A stretch of DNA of 64,000 nucleotides from Garcia nutans (GCA_947685225.1 CANTUV010000062.1:14094501-14158500); one strand, 5' to 3'. Counted from the stretch's first letter, positions 35,444 to 47,339 are shown. A program made the numbers and translations. Notes: generated from the sequence alone by a model not told the origin.

Positions 35444-36241
35444 GGAGAAAGATCAATGGAGAAATCCCCTTCAACAGATTTACACAAGGCAAACAATCCA
35501 TACCGGCCACCTATACCATTCCCCAGCAGGTTGAAGAATGATAAACAAGATAAGCAATTTTCTAACATCTTCAACATGCTGTCTAAGGTAAGTATTAACT
35601 TACCCTTACTTGAAGCAATAAAGAACATGCCAGCTTATGCCAAATTCTTCAAAGAACTGATCACTAAGAAAAAGAGGTATGAGCCGAATGAAAAGGTGAT
35701 AGTTTCAGAGGTAGCTAGTGCTATTCTACAGCATAAACTACCTCCCAAGCTAAAGGATCCTGGGAGCTTTATAATTCAACTTACTATGGGAAATGGAAAG
35801 GGGACTGATGGCTTGTGTGATCTAGGAGCCAGTGTAAATTTGATGCCTTATTCTGTGTATCAAGAATTAGAACTAGGGGAACTTAAACCAACCAAAATGG
35901 AGTTGCAATTAGCTGATAGATCTCTTAGATTCCCGAAAGGGGTTATAGAAGATGTGTTAGTTAAGGCTGGAGGGTTGATAGTACCTGTGGATTTTATAGT
36001 TCTTGACATGGAAGGAAGTAACCCTACACCATCAGCACACACTATTTTGCTGGGTATGCCTTTTATGGCTACTACCAACACCTTAATAGATGTTAAAAAT
36101 GGTAAATTATCAATGATTGTCTTGGGACAAACGGTTGAATTTTCTATTTTTAACACTTCTCCCATTCCTACAACTGCTTTATATGAGGATTATTCTTTAA
36201 TTAATTGTGTTGATGCAGTTGTTTCAGATGTTTTCTTGTAG
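35444..36241 (+). pseudogene. Protease of D
   Basis: Continuous with gag in the same frame. The pre-protease block KVSINLPLLEAIKNMPAYAK (35585) is followed by LCDLGASVNLMP (catalytic Asp at 35819) and HTILLGMPFMATTNTLIDV (36040). The domain is complete. A TAG at 36239 separates it from the pol remnant. It would process the Gag polyprotein if the stops were read through. Confidence 0.8.
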
Positions 36242-36991
36242 ACAGGTTCCTCGGATAAATTGGAGGTGGCACTGACTTTAGATCGTGGTTTGGATATTTT
36301 TGATTCAGAAATAGTCAGTTGCCTTGAGACATTAAAGAGTGCTGAAATAGAAGAACTTAAGGAGGACCCAGTATTTGAACTTCCCTCCATCCAAAAGGAA
36401 GAGAAGAATCCTTCAGTAGAGTTAGAGCTGAAAGAGTTACCTAAAAATCTGAAATATGTGTTTTTAGGAGATCATAATACCTTACCTGTGATAATATCTA
36501 GTGAACTTAATGAAGGGGAGGAGATGAGATTGGTGAATGAGCTTAAAAGATTGAAAAAAGCAATAGGATGGGGATTGAGTGACATAAAAGGTATTAGCCC
36601 TTCAATGTGCATGCATAGAATCACCTTAGAAGAGGGGGCTAAACTAGTGAGGGAGACCCAAAGGTGCTTTAACCCAAAGGCATATGAGAGCCCGAGGATT
36701 TATATGGATCGCACTAAAGCACTTCATGACAGATTTATTGTGCGAAAGACATTGAGTCCAGGTATGAAAGTTTTACTTTTTAATTCTCGTCTCCGTCTAT
36801 TTTCAGGTAAACTCAAGTCTCGATGGAGTGGTCCTTTGGAGATAACTCAGGTATATCCTTCCGATGCCATTGAATTACTTAACTCTCGAACAAATGAGAC
36901 TTTTAAAGTAAATGGACAGAGAGTTAAGCCATACAATGAAGGATTCCAAGAAGTGAGGATCATTGACAGCACTTTGATCCACGATCCCTAA
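36242..36991 (+). pseudogene. Pol remnant of D: RT leader fused in frame to integrase C-terminus
   Basis: Residues 1-140 of the open stretch from 36260 are the pre-RT linker (YVFLGDHNTLPVIIS, KKAIGWGLSDIKGISPSM). At codon 141 (about 36680) it passes without frame change to IYMDRTKALHDRF and VLLFNSRLRLFSGKLKSRWSGP, the integrase C-terminal domain, ending at TAA 36989. RT, RNase H and the integrase zinc and DDE domains are missing, about 2-2.5 kb by comparison with B. The in-frame join leaves one continuous Gag-PR-INTc frame. Confidence 0.85.
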
Positions 36992-37785
36992 AGTCTTGCA
37001 GTGATGTCCAGCTATATGACATTAAAGAAGCGCTAAATGGGAGGCAACCCATCGGTTTGCATTTCTTTTTCATAGTTGTAATTTTAAATTTAGCAATTTT
37101 GATTTTTATGTTTGGATTAAATAAATGGAATGGGTGCTTTGATCGCTTTTTATTTTTCTAATGTGTTTCAGGGTGGATCGAAGAAGAGGTTTGCAATTTC
37201 TTTAAGATTTGGTGATATAAAATAAAAAATAAATAAATAAAAATAAATAAATAAAAGAAGTCAAAATGGCAGAAGGTGACATGGCCAACAAGCTTGGCCG
37301 TGTCCTTGGCCGTGTCACATGGGACATGGCCAAGCTTTACCAAAAAATCACTTTTCTTTTGTTTTTGCAAATTTTCCTTACAGTAGGTGACACACCCATG
37401 GGACACGGCCAAGTCACTGGCCGTGTCCCTCCAAGCACATCAGACACAGCCGTATCCACCCAAACTTGGCCGTGTCTCTTCAATTTCACACTCATACACA
37501 ACCAAGCTCATCCAAACTTGGCCTTGTCCCTTCACTTTTACACTTTAAAAACACGATTTTTGCACTGTTTGCTCATTCCAATCCCTAGATCTGTTTTGCT
37601 TTCTCTCTCTCGCTCTCGACTCCTCTCTCACCAAAACTCCATTGTTTGTGTTTCAAAGCTTCAAAACCTCCATTAAATCTCAATTTTCTTCACCAAAACT
37701 AAAATTAATCCGTTAAATCTTCTTCTTCTCTCACAAAAGATCAATTTAATCGGTTTAAACTTCAAATTTTTTCAGATCTTTCAAG
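36992..37785. repeat. Pol-ORF2 spacer of D with GACACGGCC inverted repeats
   Basis: Noncoding. At 37273-37530 at least six ACAYGGCC/GGCCGTGT arms recur (for example GGGACACGGCCAAGTCACT followed by GGCCGTGTCCC at 37400-37430), closely related to the U3 array of the same element. A CT-rich leader (37590-37780) precedes the ORF2 start. Confidence 0.75.
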
Positions 37786-38885
37786 ATGCCAAGAACGAAG
37801 ATGGTTTCCCACCGCAAGAAGAAGAGACCTACAACTGAAGGTGCATCTTCACCTTCATCGTTTTCATCTTTGAAGAGAGCAAATCTTTTGGCTCGGGGTT
37901 TCTTCCCAACGAGGTATGTCAATGATGAATCCCTTAATGCTCTTAATATTAGGCATAATTTTTATCATTATGTTCAAATCCTTAGGTGGGAGAACCTAGT
38001 CTCCTTGCAACCTTTGCAATTTTAAGAGCTTACTTTGGAGTTCTTAATATCTCTTAATGTTGAAAGAGATGCGCAGAAAATTTGCTCTAGGTTGAGTTTT
38101 AAGTTGCTTGGAAAATCATTTGTGATTAGTATTGAACAATTAAATGGTATATTTGGTTTCCATCAACATGGTGAAAGGTCGGTACCTAAGGAATTTAAAC
38201 AATAATTTTCTTGGGGAGCATTGGGCTCGGGAACTTATGTGGCCAAATCGGCCAAAGAAACTAAATTGAGCAATCCTGCTTTGAGGTATTTGCATTGTTT
38301 TATGTCTTGTGGATTCTTTGCTAGGAAGGAAAGCCTGGGTGTAGTGGAACTGAGTGAACTATTTTTCTTAGATTGTGTGGTTAATGCAGTGCCTATTAGT
38401 TCCGGCTATTGGTTAGCCGATGTTTTTTATAGTGTGGCAAACAAGAAGAAGGGGGCTATCTGTATTGGAGGATTGGTTACCACATTGGCATAGCCCTTTT
38501 TGATGATTTTGACCCGAGTACCTGTCGCATGACTAGAATTACAGGTAATGATTCATTGGATTTGGCTACACTAGAGAAGATGCATATGGTGGTGCATAGG
38601 AGAGGGGCTTATATAATGGCTTCAGCTGAGCCAGAAGTACCAGGGGACAGACAGAAGAGAACTCGAGTTCAAGAGGAGTCCGATTCGGATTCTCTTGATT
38701 TAGATGAAGATGCTTCGATCTCGGATAATCAAGAGATACTTAATAGGATTGAGGCACTAGAGGGTAAGGTAGATCGTAACCATGCTGCGGTCTTGCAACA
38801 GTTGGATCAAATTAATAGCAACCTTGCTAAGATTTTGAGTCTTCATCCCTCGACTACATCATCTTCACATCCTCCTTCACCGTAG
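37786..38885 (+). pseudogene. ORF2 (env-position gene) of D
   Basis: ATG 37786 opens a basic N-terminus (MPRTKMVSHRKKKRP). Stops at 38023 and 38203 lie in the same frame, and the block ALRYLHCFMSCGFFARKES at about 38280 belongs to the conserved core of this Athila protein. Around 38490 the frame changes, and the last part (to 38885) is acidic (EESDSDSLDLDEDASISD) followed by a coiled coil (ILNRIEALEGKVDRNHAAVLQQL). The layout matches ORF2 of B. Its function is unknown. The spacing between integrase and ORF2 is about 800 bp in both elements. Confidence 0.75.
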
Positions 38886-40522
38886 ATCGCATTTGCTCTA
38901 ATTTTTGGAGAGATTTTCCTTACTTTCTTGTGTTTAGTTATTGCATATTTTTGTTATTTTTCATTTTTTTTTGTTTTTAATGTTAACATTTTATATTTTG
39001 GATATTTTATTTTATATATTGTATTTTATTTTTGAACATTTGTGTTTGTGATGAAAAGTTAGGGTTTTGCCTCACCAGGGTACAATGGGAAACAGGTTGT
39101 ACCTTAACTGTTTCTCTTTATTATTCTTGTTTTCCATTAAGGACAATGTAAATTCTAAAGTGTGGGGTAATCTTTTATCTTTTCTTTAATTTTTGTTTTG
39201 TTTGTCTTGGTGTGTTTTATTGTACGTTGTGCATGGTATAATTATCGAAAACTTATTGACTTTTCTGTGATTCTGGTATTATATTTGAGACTTTAGTATC
39301 AGCATAGAGATTAGCATTTGAATTCATTCAGGATCAATTTTCACATTCTACAATTCATGACATATAAATCTTTGAGAACCCACCTTTGTGAGTTTTGAGC
39401 CTCATAGATTGAATGTTATTGTCAATTGAATTTCTTTTCTTAAGTGTGCACCTTCATGATTTTGCATCTCTAGAGCTTGCTTTTGCATACTAATTGAACT
39501 CACATTATGATTTAATCTCAAGTTTTAAAATGATGAAGGCAAATTAGGTTAGCCCTTTAGCTTAAAAAGACCTCCCTTAATTATGAATTCCTTAGTGAGC
39601 CAAGTTGAGCCTCTGACTTTTTTTTCTTGATTGATCAACACAATTCACAACTCAACTTTCTCTTATTATCATCATACCTGCATTAAGGAATGGAGTTTCT
39701 TATGATATGACAATAGGGTGGTTTGATTCAAAAGTGTGGGGTAAGCAATTTAAAAAAAAAAATTGTATTGCTATTTGGGGTTGAAATGCATACTTTGCAC
39801 ATTGTATTTGCTAAGAGTTGGTTATTCTTTTCCTCTTCATTTTAAGCTAGATGTTCCATGCAATTTTATATTTTGTATATATATATATAAAAGAAAGAGA
39901 AATATAAAAAAAAAAGAAAAAAGAAAAATAAAAGAAAAGAAAATAAAGAAAAGATATATATATATATATACAAAATTCATATATTTTCTAGCATTAGTTA
40001 TCAAAGAGGAATGTCGACTCATGTACTTTTTTTTTAGTGTGCAAGTATGTAAGATTATCAAGGGTTGGTGAATATGCCATTTGAGGGAGCTATGAGTTTC
40101 TGAGAAAGAGTATTGTCTAATTTAGATACTCCATTTCTTGATGTTCCAGCTTAAATGTCTTTTCTCATACCTTCACCTTAGCCCCATTACATCCAAATAA
40201 AAGACCTTCGGATTATTTCTTGAGAAAATTAGTGAGAGAGATTGGATAATTAAGCAAGTTTATGGTAGTATGCAGTCATGAGTGGTTTGAGTGAATTAAC
40301 TTATGAAATCGAGTGAAACACTGAGATGAGAGATGAGATTTGTATGTCTAGATTAATGAATGAGTTAAGAAAATCTTGATTGAAGTAAAGTGCAATTATT
40401 TATGGCTGAGTCTTAAAGGATTTCATCTTATATACGGAAATTATAGCTAAGGTTGTTTGATTTTTTAATTTATGCTATGTGAATTTGCTTGAGGACAAGC
40501 AAAGTTTTAAGTGTGGGGTAGT
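38886..40522 (+). promoter_or_regulatory. 3' noncoding region of D with three polypurine-like tracts
   Basis: AAAGTGTGGGGTAA at about 39157, AAAGTGTGGGGTAAG at about 39731 and TTAAGTGTGGGGTAGT at 40507-40522 share one core. The last abuts the 3' LTR and is the functional-position PPT. The first follows a GGACAATG motif and the last a GGACAAGC motif. TA- and AAAG-rich low-complexity DNA lies at 39870-39970. No coding gene. Confidence 0.7.
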
Positions 40523-42266
40523 TGTTTTATTAGTTTTTTTCATAGAATTGTGTCTTATTTATTAAGATGATTATTGTTTAATTTAGGTATTTTGGTAGTT
40601 TTAATATGTTTATTTAGTGTTTTCATTAATTTTGGTACTTTTAATTTATTTGAGTGTTTATGTCATTTTTGTCTTAGTTTTTAGTGTGTGTTTGTGTGTT
40701 GTTAGTTAATGTTTATTTGATTCTTGTTTAAAGTTTTTTTCAAGTGTTTGTGTTAGGTTAATATGCAAGGAACCATATTAAGGGAAAAACCAAGGATCAA
40801 GAGAGGAAGGAAAGACCAAGGAACCAAGAGGAAGAAAATAATGGACAGTAGCTGACACATGCAGAGGACATGGCCAAGCTTGTGGTCGTGTCCCATACCA
40901 AGCTAAGGAAAAAGACCAAGACACAGAAGGTGACACACTCAAGGGACACGGCCAAGCTTGTGGCCGTGTCCCTCCAAACTTGTCAAACACGGCCAAGCTT
41001 CCTCCAAACTGGCCGTGTCACTCACCACTCTAAAGAAGAAAAGAAGAAAATCACACAGAAGTGAACACACTCAGGGGACACGGCCTAGCTTGTGGCCGTG
41101 TCCCTCCAAATTTCTCAAACATGGCCAAGCTTCCAAAGAAACATGTATGCAGGCAAAAGCAGACACCTTCAGGGGACACGGCCAAGCTTGTGGCCGTGTC
41201 CCTCCAAGAACCTCAAACACGGCCAAGCTTGTCTAAGCTTGGCCGTGTCACTCATGGACTAAAGAAGACGCAGATTTTTGGAGCGGAGGTTTCGTATAAA
41301 AATTAGAATTAGGGTTTTCAAAGAGGTGGAGAGTTTTGGGAGTTGATCAGTCGTCAAAGAAGAAGTTAGGGTTTCATATTTGTTTTCTTTGATATTTTGA
41401 TTACACTTTGACGCAAAACATTCTAGATTAAATTGTTTATGCCATTGCAACATTCTTCGAGCAAATTCTGATCAAGAGATTCTTCAGAGGCTTAAAGGGA
41501 GTTTGTAATTTGGTTTTGTTCTCGAGCTTTATCTCTTTAATTTCATTGGAATTGTATTCATGAATATTATTATGTCTAAATTGATTTCTTTGAATATTAA
41601 TGAGATGAGTATGTTTGATATCATTATGAACTAATTTGATCTAGTCTGGGGTTTGTATGGATCTGCTATGATTGTATGAATTGGTTATTGCTCTTAACTA
41701 ATTATTTCTTTAGCCTTGATTGAATGGAATTATTGTTAATATATAATTGATTGGCCACCAATTATGTGTTTAAGGTATTAGATGAAGGATTGAGAGATGA
41801 AGTCTAATGCTGGAACAATTCAATTAGGGACTTAGGTGAATTATAAATATAACCTAAGGAAAGGATTATTTCAATTGTAACAAGATTATTTGAAAGAGGT
41901 TTGAATGCGAGAGCTTATTTCCTTGGTTCGATTAATTAAGTTGCTTGAGATTTAATCCTTGAAATTAAATTGGTTGAGAGGAATAACCGTTCATACATAT
42001 AAGTTAGTAGAGAATTTCAAACCCTAGACCATTCTATTAAGTGAATCAATACATCAGCTCAGTTTACTTTTATTGTTTTAAACTCCAATCAATCTGTTTT
42101 CATTAGTATTAGCGATTTAAATTTATTCTAATTTGTTATTTGCAACCTAATAATCAATTAGCTTATCTAGCTTCCTTGAGAGATGACCTTGGGGCAATCA
42201 CCTTTGCTACAACTACCTCGTATACTTGCGAGTGACGCTTATAGTAGAGTTAATTAGAGCGCAACA
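40523..42266 (+). repeat. 3' LTR of D
   Basis: Same length as the 5' LTR (1744 bp) with about 2 % differences by eye, mostly transitions and including several inside the inverted-repeat arms. Confidence 0.95.
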
Positions 42267-42702
42267 ATTTTCTATGGAAGTTTGTATATGTGTTAATTGG
42301 ATGTTTGGTGTAGTATGTGTTCATGGTTGTTATTGGTATGTTTGAAGTTCTTTTGGGTAGTTAACTATGAATTTAGGGTTGGATTGAAGAAAATGTTAAG
42401 TTTGGTGAAGAGAATAAGAGTTTTGGGTTGTGTAACTTTGGAGTTGTGAAGTCATGGTTGTAATTGTGCATTTTTGCTTTTAATTGAGTTGTTTTGATAT
42501 TTACACAAGTAGTTTGTGGTATAATGATGGATTTGGTTGAGTTTGTATAGAGTCAAAAAGGGTAATGAAAGATAATTTTGGATGTGACAATTATGTGTTG
42601 ATATTAGAATTTTTGGCCTGACACGTCCGGTGACACGGCCATGTCTTTGGGCATGTCGATAGTTTTATTTCTAGTGTTGGTGAAACATGCAGTAACACGC
42701 TC
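42267..42702 (+). repeat. Element C, middle piece
   Basis: LTR C resumes after D with the duplicated ATTTT. Near its end it enters a GACACGGCCATGTC-type repeat (from 42617), continued at 57851 after element E. No gene. Confidence 0.75.
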
Positions 42703-43976
42703 TGAGCAAGGATTTTTGCCTCCACTCCCTCTGGAATGGTTCTTGCGACTTCAGCACTGTTTTGGCTCGGGGCCTTAGAGAACACGGACCTAAATCCGAA
42801 AAAAATGGAGTCGCCACCCGAATAGGCCGGCAAAAAGAATGGGGTGGATGACTCGATTCCTAAGGAATCCCCAACCTCCTAATGGGTTCAAAAAGTTGGG
42901 TACGTATGGGGAAGGTGAGAAATGGCCCAGCACCCTCACAATGCCCGGTTCATTGGAACCGGCCTCCTTTACAGGTCTTAATATTATAAAATTCTTAAGT
43001 ATAACAATATTATCCATATTACACACAAAAATTGAAATAAAGCATCGTTATATTAAAAATCAAAGCAATATTCAAGCAAAGCAAATAAATGGACACCCAT
43101 CCAAGGATGGAAACATGTCCTTACATCCCATGCCTAAATAGGACACCCACCAAAAGGTAAAAACATGTCTGGTCTAAAATATAAAAGCAATTTAAATTAC
43201 ATGATATTTAACTAATGAGATACCCACAAAGTGGAAACATACCTCTTACAATATTTGAAAATAAAAAATAAATCGATAAAAGTAAATAACCATTCATAAT
43301 AAATAAATCATTCATCAAAGATATCAATTAAAATATAAAATAAACATCCATCCATGATAAATTAAATAAATAAATCATTGAAATTAAATAAACCAACAAA
43401 GCATTGAAAATAAATTAAAGCATATAATAGACTACAAAATCAAATATAAAATTAAATAAAGTAAGTAAAGATTCAAATTAGGGCTACTGTTTCTATTTAA
43501 GATCCTTTATTTAATATGTTTAGGGTTTTGAAATTTATGGGTTTAAGCTACTGTAAGTTTTAAAGGAATTGAAATGGATTAAAGTTTTATAATTTAAGAG
43601 GTTGATAAAGTTCTTTGATTAACCAAATTAGTGTTTGAGGAGTGAAATCATGAAATTAGGGTTTGGACACTTTAAAACATTAGGTTTATGATTATTAGCT
43701 ACCAAATTGTTGTTTTTAGGCTTACTGTGTTTGAATTTTAATATTTAGGTTTATAAGGTTTTAAGGTTTGAAGGATTAGGGTTTGGAAAAATTAGGGTTT
43801 ACGGTTTTAAGGGAGTTAGGGTTTAAGAAAACTAGGGTTTAATGTTAGCTAGTTTGAGGTTACTATCTTGGTTTTAAAGTTGAATTAGGGTTTTTAGTGT
43901 TTCGGAGAATGTATTTGATTTTAGAATTTGGAAAAACAATTTATAGTTTTATGAATCTTTATAAAAATAAACAAAA
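42703..43976 (-). repeat. 3' LTR of E, truncated
   Basis: Collinear with 55588-56869 of the 5' LTR. At about 43976 similarity stops, so the roughly 980 bp carrying U3 with the TATA box, and the polypurine tract, are missing here. The outer end with target duplication is intact, so the loss is internal. Confidence 0.8.
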
Positions 43977-43985
43977 CAATTATAG

Positions 43986-44295
43986 TTCTGGACCCGAGCT
44001 AAGTTCTGGACTTAGAAGAGATTCTAAGTTCTGGACCTAAGGATAATTTGGGTTCTGGACCCAAGCTAAGTTCTGGACTTAGAAAAGATTCTAGGTTCTG
44101 AACCTAAAGATAATTTGGGTTCTAGACCCGAGCTAAGTTATGGACTTAGAAGAGATTCTAGGTTCTGGACCTCAGGATAATTTGGGTTCCGGACCCGAGC
44201 TAAGTTCATGACTTAAGAGAGATTTTAGGTTCTGGACCTAAGAGAGATTTTAGGTTCTGGACCTAAGGATAATTTGAATTCTGGACCCGAGCTAA
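43986..44295. repeat. 67-bp tandem repeat in the 3' region of E
   Basis: Units beginning TTCTGGACCCGAGCTAAG start at 43986, 44053, 44120, 44187 and 44279 (periods 67, 67, 67 and 92, the last enlarged by a 25-bp duplication). Each unit contains shorter TTCTGGAC subrepeats. Confidence 0.9.
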
Positions 44296-44449
44296 TAAAG
44301 ATTTAATTATCTGCAAAAAATAATTTTTTCGGTTTTTGACTAATTTTTATATACATGTCTTCTCCTTGCCCCCTGCGTGTAAAAATATTTATACACACTC
44401 AAGTATTTGAATGATTAAATTGAATAATTGAATTTACTGTTTATTCACT

Positions 44450-44635
44450 GCGTAGTCACTATTTATATACTATTTACTATTTATAAATAGTAACTTACTA
44501 TTTATAAATAGTAGTAAATAGTACTTTACTATTGTAAATAGTAATTTACTATTCATCGATAGTAATTTACTATTTATAAATAGTAAAATTTATTATTCAT
44601 CAATAGTAAAGTTTACTATTCATGAACGGTAAAAC
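44450..44635. repeat. Array of AT palindromes upstream of the opposite-strand gene
   Basis: About seven copies of a TTACTATT..AATAGTAA module. The clearest, TTACTATTTATAAATAGTAA at 44474-44493, is a perfect 20-bp palindrome. The array ends about 40 bp before the TATA box of the opposite-strand gene. Confidence 0.8.
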
Positions 44636-44672
44636 TTACTTTTGAATTTAGTTTTTTCTCTTGCCATTTCTG

Positions 44673-44682
44673 TATATAAATA
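44673..44682 (+). promoter_or_regulatory. TATA box of the opposite-strand PMD gene
   Basis: TATATAAATA, 96 bp before the ATG at 44778, followed by a CT-rich leader typical of plant 5' UTRs. It lies inside the element, outside any LTR. Confidence 0.55.
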
Positions 44683-44777
44683 AACGAATTCTTCATTTCA
44701 TTCACAGTAAAATCCTTAATTTCTATAATTCTCTCAAATTCTTTCAAATATAGCATATAGTTTTGAAAAAAAAAGAA

Positions 44778-47052
44778 ATGCATGCTTCAAGGTCAGGAAC
44801 TCATTCTAATACTGAGTTATTAGAGTTTATTCGGCATCATGAAGATGGAAATATAGATCTACTAGCCGGAATGCCGCTTCATCGTAGTTCAAACCAAAAG
44901 AGCACGGTAAGTTTTTCTTCTTTCTTCTTTTTTCTCTTTTTCTTTTTTATTTTTTTTATTTTTTCATATTTTTGTTATTTATTTATTTATTATTTTATTT
45001 ATTTTATTTTATTTTTTATTTTTTATTTTTTTATTTTTTTATTTTTTATGTTTGTCTTTATTTTTTATTTATATTTTTTTATTATTTTTTAGAAAATTTA
45101 GAAAAAATAAATTAATTTAAGCAGATAGAATAGTATGTATTTACCTGGTATTAACTTACCTGGCTCCGTGTTAGCATGATCATTGCGTTGTTCGGGCTGG
45201 CGGGTGTATCTACAAAGCCCGACAATGGTATGAGGTAGTGCCTTCTCGGGTAAGGCAGATTATTCAAGATTGCGGCTTTGAGAGCTTCATCTTACAACTA
45301 CCATCCGAGAAGTATCTGATAGACCGGAGCATAGTCTAGGCACTTGTAGAACGATGGTTGGACACAACTCACACTTTTCACTTGCCCATTGGAGAGATGA
45401 CAATTGGTCCGGTCGATTTTACTGCTATAACCGGTCTTCAATATGATGGTGTTCCGATTCCTTTGACCAACGATATTTTAACATTTGAAAAAATTCATCA
45501 ATTAATTGGTATGGAACTATCATACAAGGGGCCTTTTAAGATAAAAATTGAACCGATTCGTAGCTATTGGATGAAATATGAAGGACGAATTCACAGAGAC
45601 ACAGCCCAACAGTATGCTCGAGGATTTTTGTTATATTTGCTTGGGTTAACCATCTTAGGCAGCACTGAATCCTCCATCCACTTGTTAGTGTTGAGGGCCC
45701 TTTCTTATTTCAGAACGGTACCATCTTATGGCTGGGGTGAAGCTGGTCTCGCCTGTCTTTACCATGGTCTTGATAAAATTTGTCGAAATAAGAAGTCTTT
45801 TGTCGGCTTGATGGCGATTGTCGAGGTACTCTTCTTCTACCAATGTCAATTCCACTCCTTTCTTGCATGAATTTGATCTCTATTGTTGTTGTAGGCATGG
45901 GCATATGAACACAACCTCGTGAGGGTACCTGGTATTTTCCGAGAGAGAATTGGGTATCCGAGATTAAATTTCTGGTTGTCAGATCGCGTGGAAGTTCCCG
46001 GCTCTCACCACGTGCATACCCAATGCTTCGTGTTGAGCCGCTTAACCTGGGACCAGGTAAAATAACATTAGTATATTTTAAAATTTATGTGATAGTTTAC
46101 TTACCTTATTTTATTTGCAGGTGAATTTGGCCTGGTGGAACCCAGAAGAGCGGACAAACTGGTCTCCATTCATGAAGGCTACGCTAGCTTTCCAACATAC
46201 TCGCCGAGTCATCGCTGGCCCAGTGTCTAGTGGTTGGTTTCTCGGAGAGAGAATTTATGAGTGGTTTCTTAGTCCAGAGCAGCGGAGGGTTCCAATGCAT
46301 TGCCCGAAATATACTTTAAATATTATGTCAATGCCGAAGGATGCATGGTGGTCGGCTCGGTATGGTTATGGTGTTGAGACATTTCTCCATCTACCAGGTG
46401 CATTTTATGCCCATTTTATTCAAAGAAGGCTCTTGAACTTTTATGTATCTCCTATTGGTGTCCGGGAAATTTTTGAAGAAAATGAGGGTAGAGATGAAGA
46501 GGAACATCATGGAGATGCAGGAAAGTTCATTCCACAACTCGGGGCTCATACTTCTCAGGTAAAACTTTACCATTTTTCCCTTGCAACTACTTCTTTCTTT
46601 TTTGATTCTTTAATGATTGTTGCAGGCTGTTGGTTCATTTGATCATGAGGCTGTCCCTTCTTTTACTGCCCCTTCGTTTGCTCATTCTAGCCTACCAGAT
46701 ATGCTATCTCATCCGTAGGGCATTGATATGAATTACCTGGTAAGTTCTCTTATTTCATGGTAATTTATGCTATATGTATGCATGATTATGTATGCTCTTA
46801 CCTTTTTCCTATCTAGCTCACAGCGGATGCTTGAAGATCAAAATAAGAAACTTCAAGAAGAGTTGGCTGCAAGTCGTCAGTAGGCTTCTCATTTCAAAAA
46901 TTTGTATCATCAATCAGAACAAAATTTTCGAGACTTCCGATTTCAGAGGATGAGGGATCCTGGTGCTTCTTCATCAAGAGACCCCCAGACTGATGACCAT
47001 GAGATCCTTTCGTCTACCTCCGATGAGGACTGTGACAGATCGAAACTCCCAG
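44778..47052 (+). pseudogene. Spliced Plant Mobile Domain gene on the opposite strand of E (exons 1-6)
   Basis: Predicted exons: 44778-44906, 45175-45825, 45895-46056, 46121-46558, 46626-46739 and 46823 to about 47052, each joined at GT...AG with all introns in phase 0. Exon 2 has a PMD-type block (THTFHLPIGEMTIGPVDF, then AITGLQYDG, 45370-45450); exons 3-4 carry AWAYEHN, LSRLTWDQ and VNLAWWNPEERTNW; exon 6 looks like a coiled coil (LEDQNKKLQEELAA). Stops lie at 45337, 46716 and 46880 (all TAG), so it is probably dead now. PMD proteins occur in plants both as silencing-related host factors (MAIL1/MAIN) and inside transposable elements; the role here is unknown. Confidence 0.65.
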
Positions 47053-47131
47053 GTAATAGGGATTTTGGTGCCCCCGCTTTGGGCAGACTCGGGACGAGCG
47101 ATTTGCCCCTCCTCCAACAGGCGATGATTTG

Positions 47132-47306
47132 TCTTAATTTTTGCCTAAGCTGCCCTCGCGGGTTTTCAACTTAGCGGACCTCTTTTTTATTATATATATA
47201 TTTTATTGCTCTAATTTTTGCCTAGTCTGCCCATGTGGGTTTTCGGAACTAGCGAGCTGTCCTAATTTTTTCCTAAGCTGCCCTTGAGGGTTTTCAACTT
47301 AGCGGA
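47132..47306. repeat. Hairpin modules, cluster 1 (three copies)
   Basis: Copies of about 46-48 bp at 47132-47177, 47209-47256 and 47259-47306: TAATTTTTGCC, a first arm, CCC/GGG, TTTTC, a second arm, then AGCG. The arms are CTAAG/CTTAG, CTAG/CTAG and CTAAG/CTTAG. The cluster lies between exon 6 and the last exon. Confidence 0.75.
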
Positions 47307-47339
47307 GTCTTTTTTTTTAATTTAATTCTTTCCTCACAG

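Larger units (their letters stand above)
32066..42266 (+). mobile_element. Element D: young Athila-like retrotransposon, TSD ATTTT, RT-less
   Basis: Two 1744-bp LTRs, PBS, gag-protease, a pol remnant, ORF2 and a polypurine tract are present in 10.2 kb. The flanks ATTTT (32061-32065 and 42267-42271) match exactly. By eye the LTRs differ at about 35-40 positions (about 2 %), so it is the youngest dated layer. RT, RNase H and the integrase core are absent through one in-frame deletion near 36680. Confidence 0.95.

Noticed and set aside
43986..44295. CRISPR-like array
   Set aside because: Direct tandem repeats without unique spacers in a plant retroelement; CRISPR is not plausible.
44907..45100. 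Phe-rich C-terminal extension of exon 1 of the PMD gene
   Set aside because: It is translation of a T-rich stretch after a GTAAGT donor and is better explained as intron 1.
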